64,000 nucleotides of DNA from assembly GCA_020637855.1 (NCBI GenBank), contig JACKJR010000001.1, positions 310,001-374,000 of the forward strand, read 5' to 3'. This DNA comes from Rhodobiaceae bacterium. Its GTDB lineage: Bacteria; Pseudomonadota; Alphaproteobacteria; Rhizobiales; Tepidamorphaceae. The notes under the pieces are model-generated. The model was not told the DNA's origin. It made no database searches and worked only from the letters and a program-made list of their open reading frames with translations. A program made the translations under genes and the position numbers. This document shows, piece by piece, positions 51,595 to 59,999 of this stretch; the first letter of the stretch is position 1, and every line of letters begins with the position of its first letter.

Positions 51595-52563
51595 TTAAGC
51601 GAGCGCGGCTTCGTCAGTCCGCCGATAGGTAAGGCGCTTACCGCGTGCCATGGCGAGCAGATCGGCTGCACGTTCGTTGTCTGAAACCTTGAGCGCCGCA
51701 CGGCGATTGTAGCGGAAACCAAACTCCGCAAGGTAGCGGTGCAAGTGGGCTTCGCCGCAGTGCTGATAGATGCCGCGCATGCCACGCTTGAAGACGGAGA
51801 ACACGTTCTCGACGGTGTTGGTATGAACAGCGCCACGCGCATATTCGCCAGCCGAATGACGCACGGTTTCGTGTGACCCGAACTCCTTGCCTGTTTCCGT
51901 GTACAGGCGGCTTTCGTCTGTGTAGAGGCCGGACTTGCGGTCGATGTTGCGAACCATGATGTCGCGGACTTCGGCAGCGTTGGCCTTCTGGACATAGAAC
52001 ATGCGGACGTGTCCGCCGCGCTCGACAAGGGCAACCACGGCACGCTTGTGAGACGGGCCGCTACGGCCTTTCTTCGCGAAGGGCTGGCCACGCGTGGTCA
52101 TTGTCGGCGCGGGGCCTTCCTTCTTGCCGAAATAGGTTTCATCGACCTCAACGGTCTTGCCGTCACCACCGAGCGGGCCGGACGTGTCATCTTCGGTCAT
52201 GGCTTCGCGGATACGATGCGCCATGAACCATGCGGTCTTGTAAGTGACGCCAAGCATGCGGTGAAGCTGGTGGGCAGACATGCCCTTCTTGCTCGCTGCC
52301 ATCAGGTGCGCGGCAAGCACCCATTTGTTGAGCGGTATCTTCGAACGCTCGAACACAGTGCCGACCGTGACAGAGAACGGCTTGCGGCATTCGTTGCACT
52401 TGTGAACGCCGGGACGCGTGGACTTACCGGCGAGCTTTGTAATGCGCTCCGGGTCCGCGTTACCGCAATGCGGGCAGATAGGGCCGTGCGGCCAGTGGAT
52501 GGCTTCCAAGTGCTCGCGGGCCTTGTCTGCGTCGGTGTAAATCTCGTTGGTCAGATCGAACAT
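51595..52563 (-). CDS. IS1595-family transposase (ISXO2-like DDE domain)
   Basis: 322 residues. An N-terminal zinc ribbon (CPHCGNADPERI and later CNECRKPF) binds DNA. The catalytic domain shows VEVDETYFGKK (first Asp), a central Asp in the RDIMVRNIDRKSGLYTDESRLY region, and NTVENVFSVFKRGMRGIYQH with the last acidic residue. This is the ISXO2-like/IS1595 pattern. AGGAG lies 7 bases before the ATG at 52563. The gene appears intact. Confidence 0.95.
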   Translation of the reverse strand: MFDLTNEIYTDADKAREHLEAIHWPHGPICPHCGNADPERITKLAGKSTRPGVHKCNECRKPFSVTVGTVFERSKIPLNKWVLAAHLMAASKKGMSAHQLHRMLGVTYKTAWFMAHRIREAMTEDDTSGPLGGDGKTVEVDETYFGKKEGPAPTMTTRGQPFAKKGRSGPSHKRAVVALVERGGHVRMFYVQKANAAEVRDIMVRNIDRKSGLYTDESRLYTETGKEFGSHETVRHSAGEYARGAVHTNTVENVFSVFKRGMRGIYQHCGEAHLHRYLAEFGFRYNRRAALKVSDNERAADLLAMARGKRLTYRRTDEAALA

Positions 52564-52583
52564 TGTGTATCTCCTTGAGAACC

Positions 52584-52625
52584 AATGTAGGAATCTGAGC
52601 GTGGTACGTCAAGTATATAATTAGG
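52584..52625 (-). promoter_or_regulatory. Right inverted repeat with transposase promoter
   Basis: Read leftward, TTGACG (52612-52607) lies 17 bases before TACATT (52589-52584), about 20 bases before the transposase start, so the terminal repeat supplies the -35 element. Confidence 0.6.
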
Positions 52626-52633
52626 AAAATAAT
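52626..52633. other. Right copy of the IS target-site duplication
   Basis: AAAATAAT, identical to 50279-50286. The uninterrupted target would have read AGGAAAATAATCCT, itself a small palindrome (AGGA-N6-TCCT). Confidence 0.9.
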
Positions 52634-52659
52634 CCTGTATCCAAGTCAGGGAGTTGTGC

Positions 52660-53070
52660 ATGTACCAAGAATACGGGGAGCGTCACTGTGGTTTTGGGGA
52701 AGAGCGAAAATATAATCAGCCGCCGGATGGCTATGCGGTTATGCAACCCGGGATACCGGCAGCAAGACAATTGGCGCTACGTGCCGCGCTGATTGTTGCA
52801 GATGAGGCTGGCGTTGACGTGTGTGCGTTGTACGCGCCGAACCGCGGTCCGGCTGAGGTCGCCTTTGCCCGGCAGATGGCGATGTATCTCGCTCATGTGA
52901 CCTGTGGCCAGCAGCAAAGCGGTGTGGGGGAAGCGTTCGGCCGCGACCGCACGACCGTGGCTCATGCCTGCATGATCATAGAGGAACATCGTGACGATCC
53001 GAAGTTCGATCAACGCTTGCAGTCGCTGGAAATGCGTTTGCTGCGGCTGACAGCAAAGGCGGCTGTATGA
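52660..53070 (+). CDS. Protein with a DnaA C-terminal-like DNA-binding domain
   Basis: 136 residues. The C-terminal half (AEVAFARQMAMYLAHVTCGQ then VGEAFGRDRTTVAHACMIIEE) matches domain IV of DnaA, with the DRTTVAHA box-recognition helix. There is no ATPase part. Such short proteins occur in rhizobia and may bind DnaA-box-like sites. AGGGAG precedes the ATG at 52660. The IS lies 26 bases upstream of the start. The stop overlaps the next gene. Confidence 0.82.
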   Translation: MYQEYGERHCGFGEERKYNQPPDGYAVMQPGIPAARQLALRAALIVADEAGVDVCALYAPNRGPAEVAFARQMAMYLAHVTCGQQQSGVGEAFGRDRTTVAHACMIIEEHRDDPKFDQRLQSLEMRLLRLTAKAAV

Positions 53071-53873
53071 TGGCCGGAAATATCGAAACCAGGACCGCAA
53101 GTGCCAGGGGCCTGATAGCCGGACTGGCTGATGGGGATATTCGCATAGCCCGCCGGGGCAATGCGTGGATGCTCGTTCCAGTTTCGGCGAGCAAAGCAGA
53201 AGGCCAACCCGCGCCGGACGCCCTCATCGATGATCTGATTGCCCGCGGACTGCTGGAGGAGCGTGGCGGGGGTGTCGCGCCAAGCAGGCGCGGGAGGCGG
53301 TTTGTGGAAACCGGGCCGCAGGACCGGCAGCAGGAGCAATCGCCGGCCAGGCCGCGCGTCTCAGACAGCAGATCGTCATCCACGCGCCCGCCTGAAAGCC
53401 CGCTTGAATGGCTGCATCGGCGCAAGGGGCCGGACGGGCAGCCGCTGATTGGCCGTGCCGCCTACGAAGCAGGCGAGCGGTTTCGCGCCGAGTATACCCG
53501 CGCAGGTCTCATGCCACGCATGAGCGCCGATCTGACCGGCAACATACCCGGCAAGGGCCGCAGGGCGGGCTCCCGCGGTCCGGCCATGGTGCTGGATGCA
53601 GCGCTCGATGCGCGTGACCGGGTCAACCGTGCAATCGAAGCCGTGGGCAATGAGATGTCAGGGCTGGTCGTCGATGTTTGCTGTCATCTGAAAAGTCTTG
53701 GCGATGCCGAACGAGAGCGCGGCTGGCCAAAGCGTTCCGCCAAGGTTGTTCTCGACATGGCGCTTTCGCGCCTTGCCCGTCACTATGGTATTGCCGAGGA
53801 GGCGAGAGGACGGGCAAGAGCTGGCGGTATCGCTCATTGGGGCAGCGAGGGCTACCGTCCGCAGATTGAATGA
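53067..53873 (+). CDS. DUF6456-family protein
   Basis: 268 residues. The conserved C-terminal half begins ESPLEWLHRRKGPDGQPLIGRAAYEAGERFRAEYTRAGLMPRMSADL and ends with helix-turn-helix-like segments (GWPKRSAKVVLDMALSRLARHYG). A variable Arg/Pro-rich linker lies near 90-115. It overlaps the DnaA-like gene by 4 bases, so they form an operon. Function unknown; a DNA-related role is likely. Confidence 0.8.
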   Translation: MMAGNIETRTASARGLIAGLADGDIRIARRGNAWMLVPVSASKAEGQPAPDALIDDLIARGLLEERGGGVAPSRRGRRFVETGPQDRQQEQSPARPRVSDSRSSSTRPPESPLEWLHRRKGPDGQPLIGRAAYEAGERFRAEYTRAGLMPRMSADLTGNIPGKGRRAGSRGPAMVLDAALDARDRVNRAIEAVGNEMSGLVVDVCCHLKSLGDAERERGWPKRSAKVVLDMALSRLARHYGIAEEARGRARAGGIAHWGSEGYRPQIE

Positions 53874-53887
53874 CGCCGAAGGCGCGA

Positions 53888-54307
53888 TCAGGACGCAAGA
53901 GCGCTTTCGGCTTCCGCCTTCATTCTTGCCACCATCGACCGCAGCCCGTTCGAACGTTGCTGGGAAAGATGCTCGTTGAGCTGAAGCTGCTTCAGCACGG
54001 CGAGCGCGTCGGTGTCGCGGATTTCCTGTGCCGGGCGACCCGAATACAGCGTTATCAGAATGGCGATGAGGCCGCGCACGATCAGCGCATCGCTGTCGCC
54101 GACAAACTTGATGTGCCTCACACCGTCCTTCTCGAACACGGTTGTATCGAGCCAGACCTGGCTGACGCAGCCGGGCACCTTGTTTTCATCGGTATGCTTC
54201 TCGACCGGCAATGGTTCCAAATCCTTGCCCAGTTCGATGACGTAACGGTAACGGTCCTCCCAATCGTCCAGGAAGTTGAAGTCCTCGATAATCGAATCGA
54301 TCGACAT
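53888..54307 (-). CDS. sufE: Cysteine desulfuration protein SufE
   Basis: 139 residues. The sulfur-accepting cysteine is C47 in NKVPGCVSQVWLDT. The body is typical: FLDDWEDRYRYVIELGKDLEPLP and DALIVRGLIAILITLYSGRPAQEI. It accepts sulfur from SufS for iron-sulfur cluster assembly. It converges with the DUF6456 gene. Confidence 0.94.
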   Translation of the reverse strand: MSIDSIIEDFNFLDDWEDRYRYVIELGKDLEPLPVEKHTDENKVPGCVSQVWLDTTVFEKDGVRHIKFVGDSDALIVRGLIAILITLYSGRPAQEIRDTDALAVLKQLQLNEHLSQQRSNGLRSMVARMKAEAESALAS

Positions 54308-54415
54308 GCTGCTCTACCAGGGTTCCGCTAACCGTTACCCTTGCGCATATAGCGTCAGCAAAGCCTGATCGGAAGCCCGGGGGCAAAAAGTCGGTCCCGG
54401 TTTCCGGCCTTCGTT

Positions 54416-54868
54416 TCAATTATCCCGGATCAAAGAGCCGATCGAAATCGAACCAGTGTGCGTGGCAACTGCGCTGGGAGCCGGGCCGGAATAGTTGTTC
54501 GAAACCGGGGGGTAATACGTCACGGAGGTCGGCTGCTCACCCTCGGCGGGCTGCACCTGAACGCGCGTGGTCGCAACAGTGCGATGTGGGATGTCGGCAT
54601 CCTCGCCCGTGAAGTCACCCAGATAGCCATAAACGAGTTTGGCGCCGTAGCGCGCCTTGGACCCGAAGGTTTTCAGGGCCTGTTCACCGGTCTGGCATGT
54701 GTCCGGGTTGCGCTCACAGAAGCCCGAGATGTCGGCGACGAATGTCTGCGCCGCATAGATTGCTTCGCCGGTGGACACTTGCGCCGTCTGCGGTTGTCCG
54801 TCTTCACCCGAGGGTAAAAGAAGCACGGCAAGCGAAAGCCAGAATGCAGCTCTCAGCAAGAAGAACAT
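54416..54868 (-). CDS. DUF5330-family membrane-anchored protein
   Basis: 150 residues. A hydrophobic N-terminus (MFFLLRAAFWLSLAVLLLP) is followed by the family region TGEAIYAAQTFVADISGFCERNPDTCQTGEQAL, whose two cysteines may pair. The C-terminal half is low complexity. Rhizobial genomes carry it beside sufE. Function unknown. Confidence 0.8.
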   Translation of the reverse strand: MFFLLRAAFWLSLAVLLLPSGEDGQPQTAQVSTGEAIYAAQTFVADISGFCERNPDTCQTGEQALKTFGSKARYGAKLVYGYLGDFTGEDADIPHRTVATTRVQVQPAEGEQPTSVTYYPPVSNNYSGPAPSAVATHTGSISIGSLIRDN

Positions 54869-55229
54869 GGGAACGCCCTTTCCCTGTGTTTTTGCGTGGC
54901 CGGAACCCCATCCGGCCGTTCTCATTGGCGCTCACCATAAGCACTGCGGTTTTCAGGCCCGTTCAGCCAATCGATACAATTTGATCGAATTCCCGGTTTT
55001 TTCATCGTCAGCGCCGCGAAGTGTGGCCGCCATATGCATTTTGCGCCCTCCAGCCCGGTGGGATTAACCAAACAAACACCCTGATATTCGAAAGCCGCGT
55101 GCCTGAGGCCCGCATGGCCTGGAAAGGTCGTGAATGCGCTCTTCGCTTAGCCGTTCATTAAAACGGTCGTGAAAGCGTGGGGGACGACATTCAAGAGAGG
55201 CGGCACTGCGTAATCGTGCCGGTAGTATA
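54869..55229. other. Intergenic region upstream of the DivJ-like kinase
   Basis: 361 bases without a supportable gene between the divergent DUF5330 and kinase genes. TTAACCA at 55064-55070 resembles a CtrA half-site, but no second half at the usual spacing is seen. Confidence 0.4.
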
Positions 55230-57107
55230 GTGACGCGTATCCCTGTTCTTTCCGCCGCCGGCGGTGCTTCGGGCCTGGATGATGTGGTGCATGTTCCCGT
55301 GCACGCGGATTCAGGCCATGCCCTTGAGCATCGGGTATTCGTCGTTTGTTATCTTGCAACCGGTATCGCCGCGCTGGCGGCTCTGCCGATCTATCTTGCG
55401 TTTGCCAGTGAGGTTACGGGCCCTGGCGCAATCGTCACGGCGATGCTTGCGCTTCCGCTTGTGATTTCACTGTATGCGATGCGCACGGGCGCCCTGGATC
55501 GTTCGCACACGATATCAGTCGTATCTGCGTCGGTTATGCTGTCTGGGCTGGCCGCGGTGTCGGGCGGGCTATTGTCGCCGGTCGTTCCCTCGCTTGCGCT
55601 CGTACTGGGGCTGGCTCATGCCATGGGCAGCGCGCGCACCCGCAATGCCGTTATTGCAATTTCCATCGGTGCATTGATTGCCGTGGTCACGGGTCACTTC
55701 AGCGGCCTGGTCATTCCCGCTTCCATCGATGCGGCCTTGCCCCTTCCGGTCTGGCTGGTGGGTGCGCTGATCGCATTCCCCTCCATCCTGCATGCGATCG
55801 TCTGGATTCAGGCCACACGGGTTGCCGCTTCGTTCAATGCGGAAGAGATGCGCGGGGAAATCCGCCGCAACCGCCGCATGATCGATAATGCCGCCGATCT
55901 GGTCACGCTTCACAACCGGGCCGGAAATCTCGTCCATGCATCCGACGCTTCCAACAGGCTGCTGGGGGCCGCTCCCTCCATGCTGATCGATGCCGGCCTG
56001 TTCAACCGCGTCCATGTCGGTGACCGCCCGGCCTATCTGCGCCTGATCGACGCAGCCCAATCCGGCAACGACATGGATGCCGCCGATATCCGCATCCGTA
56101 CCGGCGACGTGAATGAGGGGCCGCCGCAATACGGCTGGTTCGAGATGCGCTGCAGGGCGATTCCCGCAAGCCATGATGTCGTCGTTGTTCTGCGCGAGAC
56201 AGGGCAGCGCAAGGCGCACGAGGAAGAGCGCGATGCGGCGATTGCCGAGGCCCAGCGCGCCAACTCGATGAAGACCCGGTTTCTTGCAAGCGTCAGCCAC
56301 GAGCTGCGTACGCCGCTGAATGCGATCATTGGGTTTTCCGAGGTTCTGGAGCAGGAATTGTTTGGCGCCTTCGAATACGACAAGCACCGTGAATATGCGG
56401 GCCTGATTCACCAGAGTGGCCGGCACCTGCTTGATGTGGTGAATGACATTCTCGACATGTCCAAGATCGAGGCGGGCAAGTTCGAGATCGTTGCGGAACC
56501 CTTCGATATCGAGCCGGTGTTGAAGTCCTGTGCTGCAATGCTTCAGGGCAGGGCCGATGAGCGCGGCGTCAGGCTTGAAATGGTTATCGAGCCGCATCTG
56601 CCGGAAGTCTGTGCCGACCGGCGTGCCCTCAAGCAGATTTGCATCAATCTCCTGTCCAACGCGGTCAAGTTCACCCGCGAGGACACGGCGGAAGGCAAGA
56701 GCGGCGTCATGCTCAGTGCGACGCGGCGCGGCGGCAACGTGTGCATTGTCGTGAAGGATAACGGTATCGGCATTGCGCCGGAGGATCTCGCCCATGTCGG
56801 CGAGCCATTCTACCAGGTACACGGCAACTACGCGCGCCGATACGAGGGCACCGGGCTTGGGCTGTCCGTTGTCAAAGGACTGGTGCATCTCCATGGCGGG
56901 CGCATGGACATCGACAGCACGTTGGGGCTTGGGACAACGGTCACGATTGTCCTTCCCATTGACGGAAATGACGGCAAGGCCGAGCCGCAAGCCGTGGAAG
57001 ACGTTGTAAAGCCGCTTCACCGGCACAAGGGCATGGTTTCTGATCCGCGCGCCACTGTGGAATCCGACATGACAATCGTGGCGCCATTCGTACGCAAGGC
57101 AGGCTGA
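55230..57107 (+). CDS. divJ: DivJ-like sensor histidine kinase
   Basis: 625 residues. The N-terminus holds five to six membrane helices (about 30-195), then a PAS-like region (about 215-330). HisKA follows with the phosphorylated His in SVSHELRTPLNAIIGFSEVL near 357. The ATPase has NLLSNAVKFT, KDNGIGIAPEDL and GTGLGLSVVKGL. Position near mucR and sufE and the build match DivJ of Sinorhizobium, which phosphorylates DivK in cell-cycle control. The name is an inference from context. The GTG start is weakly defined. Confidence 0.82.
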   Translation: MTRIPVLSAAGGASGLDDVVHVPVHADSGHALEHRVFVVCYLATGIAALAALPIYLAFASEVTGPGAIVTAMLALPLVISLYAMRTGALDRSHTISVVSASVMLSGLAAVSGGLLSPVVPSLALVLGLAHAMGSARTRNAVIAISIGALIAVVTGHFSGLVIPASIDAALPLPVWLVGALIAFPSILHAIVWIQATRVAASFNAEEMRGEIRRNRRMIDNAADLVTLHNRAGNLVHASDASNRLLGAAPSMLIDAGLFNRVHVGDRPAYLRLIDAAQSGNDMDAADIRIRTGDVNEGPPQYGWFEMRCRAIPASHDVVVVLRETGQRKAHEEERDAAIAEAQRANSMKTRFLASVSHELRTPLNAIIGFSEVLEQELFGAFEYDKHREYAGLIHQSGRHLLDVVNDILDMSKIEAGKFEIVAEPFDIEPVLKSCAAMLQGRADERGVRLEMVIEPHLPEVCADRRALKQICINLLSNAVKFTREDTAEGKSGVMLSATRRGGNVCIVVKDNGIGIAPEDLAHVGEPFYQVHGNYARRYEGTGLGLSVVKGLVHLHGGRMDIDSTLGLGTTVTIVLPIDGNDGKAEPQAVEDVVKPLHRHKGMVSDPRATVESDMTIVAPFVRKAG

Positions 57108-58078
57108 TGACTTCGATAACAGGAATGGAACAAGACGTGATGATGGCCTACCGCACCGAGGAGGAATGGGAAGGTATCCGTGAGGACAGGAGCAGTATGA
57201 GGCAATCCGCTTTTAGGACCGTTTCGCGAATGAACTGGCGGCGTTCATTTTTGCTGTTGGCTTTCGGTGCATGGGGGCTCATTGGATACAATGCGCTGTA
57301 TGCCCAGCCCGGGCCTCATCCCGCTCCCTTCTTTTCCGGTGGAACGGTTGCAGCTCAGGGAACGCCCCTGCCAGCGAATGTGATGCGAAGTGAGCCGACC
57401 GACCCGGCCGGCCCTGTACGTATGCCTGCGGCACATCATGCACAGCAGGCCGGCGCAGAGGACACGGGCCTCCTGGTCCGGCAGGTTCAGGACGCTCTGT
57501 ATCAGCGCGGATATGACGTCGGTGAGGTGGACGGGCTCATGGGACCGCGTACCCGGGCTGCGATTTCCGCTTTCGAACGCGATATGGGTCTTGCGCAGAC
57601 CGGCGGTCTCGGACCTGAACTTCTTGCCCGTCTCGGCCTCGACGCGCCGCTGGAAAGGCAGTCGGCTGCCCCGGCACAATCACCCGCCACCGCAATCGTT
57701 CCGCCGCAATCGCAGAAGAGCGAAATCGGCCGGGTTCTCGAAATGACCGAACCCCTGCCGCCGACATCGGTGCGTACCGTGTCCACAACCACGGTCCGGA
57801 TTGATGATCTCCTCGCCGGTGCGGCGCCCGGAGGAGCTGATCTGGCCGCCGTGCCCGTTCCTTCCGCTCCAGTCGGCGATCCTGTTGTGGCGCAAGTCCA
57901 GAGCATCCTCGCAGATCTTGGATATGCGCCTGGCAAGGTCGACGGGTTTATCGGTCCCGGCACGCGCAATGCCATTGCCAGCTTCCGAGCCAACTACGGC
58001 CTTGCGTCCGGTGATGGCATCTCTGCGGACCTCATGGCTGAACTTTCCAGGGTTTCTGGCGTAACCATTGTTCGCTGA
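57107..58078 (+). CDS. Membrane-anchored protein with two peptidoglycan-binding domains
   Basis: 323 residues. One membrane helix (FLLLAFGAWGLIGYNALYA, about 48-66) is followed by two PG_binding_1 domains: VRQVQDALYQRGYDVGEVDGLMGPRTRAAISAFERDMGL (about 125-165) and VAQVQSILADLGYAPGKVDGFIGPGTRNAIASFRANYGL (about 262-300). It may link inner membrane and wall. It starts at the kinase stop, so they are co-transcribed. Confidence 0.87.
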   Translation: MTSITGMEQDVMMAYRTEEEWEGIREDRSSMRQSAFRTVSRMNWRRSFLLLAFGAWGLIGYNALYAQPGPHPAPFFSGGTVAAQGTPLPANVMRSEPTDPAGPVRMPAAHHAQQAGAEDTGLLVRQVQDALYQRGYDVGEVDGLMGPRTRAAISAFERDMGLAQTGGLGPELLARLGLDAPLERQSAAPAQSPATAIVPPQSQKSEIGRVLEMTEPLPPTSVRTVSTTTVRIDDLLAGAAPGGADLAAVPVPSAPVGDPVVAQVQSILADLGYAPGKVDGFIGPGTRNAIASFRANYGLASGDGISADLMAELSRVSGVTIVR

Positions 58079-58091
58079 TGGCTGAAGCCGG

Positions 58092-58448
58092 ATGCGGGTA
58101 CGAAGCGACATATGGGTGTCTGCCTATATCCGCCGTGTGAATGCGTCGGGCGGGTTCGCCGTGCTCCGGCAACGGGGTGCGGTGGAAGCCGGGGCCATCT
58201 ACATAACGGTGGAAGGCGAGGATCGGACGTATGATCTCTATGTGCCCGCGCCGCAGTCGCTTCTTGAAGATGGCGAATATGACCGCCAATTCCGTCGGCA
58301 TCCGGCATCGGGAACGTTGGATGCCTTGGGCTTGGCGGAGCTGATACAGCGCGAAATGCGTTTTGATACCGACCTGTGGGTGATCGCGGTCGAGGACCGC
58401 GGCCGCCGGCATTTCCTGGACGCCGCCGTAATAGAGGATGCGCAGTAG
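58092..58448 (+). CDS. DUF1491-family protein
   Basis: 118 residues. Typical DUF1491 opening (MRVRSDIWVSAYIRRVNASG) and end (LWVIAVEDRGRRHFLDA). Cytoplasmic, function unknown. Last gene of the kinase operon; it converges with the DUF2336 gene after 3 bases. Confidence 0.87.
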   Translation: MRVRSDIWVSAYIRRVNASGGFAVLRQRGAVEAGAIYITVEGEDRTYDLYVPAPQSLLEDGEYDRQFRRHPASGTLDALGLAELIQREMRFDTDLWVIAVEDRGRRHFLDAAVIEDAQ

Positions 58449-58451
58449 GCG

Positions 58452-59603
58452 TTACGAAGCGCGCGGTGAAGCCGCAAGATCGCTATGGCGGCGCATCGGC
58501 GTTGCACCAGCCCGCCTTGAGGCCTGCTGACCGGGACGGTTGCCATGCGTGACCTGGCTTGCAAGAGGTGCACGGCGCGCGGTTTCGTCTGCGGGCCGCC
58601 CGCACAATGCCTGGAAGAGCCGGCCGGCTGAGCCTGAGCCGAGAGCTTCCATGTCTTCAAACAGCCTAGTAGCAACCCGTTGTGCCTTTGGAACGGTGGC
58701 GCCGATCAGGTTGCGTGCAGCTTTGCCGTCAAACTGCAGCGCGGCAAGCGTAACGGCCAGCGGTTCGCCGGTATCGTCGGCGAGAATGCGCGCAGCCTCT
58801 GAACGGGACATCCCGCTGACGCGCGCAAGCCCCGCGATCAGGTCTTCGGCCCTGCCGCTGTTGGCGAGTTGAACAAGGCCGTCGCATACCGGTTTGGCAA
58901 GGACGCCAAACTGATGCGGGATTGTCTTGATGGCCGCGGGAGCCTTGCGGGAAACCACGGTCATGACAGCTTCGCGTGCATCCCGGTCTCCGGTCCAGAA
59001 CAGCTTGGCGAGTGTGCGGTCGGGCAGGGCGGTTGCCATGCGCGGTGGCCCGGCGTGCGTTTTCTTTGGCGAAGATGCTATTTCCGTCCTGACCGTGCGG
59101 CGTTCAAGGCGTTCTGCCTGATCCTTTTGCATGGTTTTCCCGTGTTTGCGTTCCAGGAGCCGGTCAATGTCGCAATGCCCGCGCGCCAGCAGGGCATCGA
59201 TGACGGTGGCGGGCAGCGCCTCGCGCCTTGCAATGGCCATTGCATGCGAGACCGGATTGGCGCTGATGATGCGCACCATGTCGCCTTCGCCGAGCGCATC
59301 GGTGTGTTCAAGGATCGGCGCAGCCACTTCGATGGCGTCATCCGCAAGCGCAAAGGCCAGATTGTGCGGCAGGTGATCGTGCTCCGCGAGCATGCTGGCG
59401 ACACGAACCCGTGTTTCCAGATCGACATAGGGCAGCATGGCAAGCGCGATCGCCGGATAATGCCGGATTTCAGGTCGCGTGGAACCAGTCGGATCGGCAA
59501 CAAAATCCTCGGTCAGTCCAAGCAGCGTATCAGCGCGCGCATTTCCCGTCTTGGCGCGTTGGCGGCCGGCAGTCGCGGGTGATGTGTGGCTTTGAGGCAT
59601 CAT
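58452..59603 (-). CDS. DUF2336-family protein
   Basis: 383 residues of helical, HEAT-like repeats: IALAMLPYVDLETRVRVASMLAEH, HLPHNLAFALADDAIEVAAPILEHTDALGEGDMVRII, then RRAPL near the end. DUF2336 is widespread in alphaproteobacteria with no settled role. The C-terminus is basic and disordered. Confidence 0.85.
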   Translation of the reverse strand: MMPQSHTSPATAGRQRAKTGNARADTLLGLTEDFVADPTGSTRPEIRHYPAIALAMLPYVDLETRVRVASMLAEHDHLPHNLAFALADDAIEVAAPILEHTDALGEGDMVRIISANPVSHAMAIARREALPATVIDALLARGHCDIDRLLERKHGKTMQKDQAERLERRTVRTEIASSPKKTHAGPPRMATALPDRTLAKLFWTGDRDAREAVMTVVSRKAPAAIKTIPHQFGVLAKPVCDGLVQLANSGRAEDLIAGLARVSGMSRSEAARILADDTGEPLAVTLAALQFDGKAARNLIGATVPKAQRVATRLFEDMEALGSGSAGRLFQALCGRPADETARRAPLASQVTHGNRPGQQASRRAGATPMRRHSDLAASPRAS

Positions 59604-59766
59604 GGCTGACGATTCTGGCCTGGCTGAGCAATACCCAACCCTACGACCGGCTTCGTTAGCAAAGTGTTAACCCTAAGGCGCACCTAATTAACGTGTAGGA
59701 ACAGCTATTGGGGGTGTTCCGCTTTTCATGGTTGCAGGAGCGGATGGTCGCGTCCGGATACAATCC

Positions 59767-59955
59767 ATGGCTACAATTGTTGAGTTCGCGGACTATGCCG
59801 GCACTCAACGCCGACATAGCGAAAACCCAGGAATAGGCACTGGCGAAGTCATCATCTTTCCCGGTGTCCGAATTGATTACAGCGCCGCCACGTCAGAGGA
59901 CAATCCGCAGGGGCCGTCACATTCGCCCCGGCGAGCCCGTCGTCGCGACGCTTAG
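59767..59955 (+). CDS. Small conserved protein of unknown function
   Basis: 62 residues: MATIVEFADYAGTQRRHSEN, then GEVIIFPGVRIDY and a basic tail ending RRARRRDA. The MATIxEF...GEVIIFPGVR pattern recurs in small rhizobial proteins (pattern memory). Upstream, TTAACCCT near 59667 recalls a CtrA half-site. Confidence 0.6.
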   Translation: MATIVEFADYAGTQRRHSENPGIGTGEVIIFPGVRIDYSAATSEDNPQGPSHSPRRARRRDA

Positions 59956-59999
59956 GAACAGCAGCCGGCCAGTGAGCCGGTATTGCGCGGAGGGCAGCC

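Larger units (their letters stand above)
50287..52625. mobile_element. Complete IS1595-family element with passenger genes
   Basis: A 2339-bp element bounded by perfect 24-bp inverted repeats (50287-50310 and 52602-52625; each starts CCTAATTATATACTTGACG read inward). The match continues with mismatches to about 38 bases. Target duplications AAAATAAT flank it. It contains the transposase on the right and, to its left, candidate genes unrelated to transposition. The intact ends, repeats and reading frame suggest a recent insertion. Confidence 0.95.

Noticed and set aside
51543..52091. 182-residue minus frame in the transposase
   Set aside because: Alternative frame inside the transposase gene with no motif.
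59660..59700. Possible CtrA site (TTAACCCT and ATTAAC)
   Set aside because: The two halves are not at the TTAA-N7-TTAA spacing, so only a weak half-site remains.
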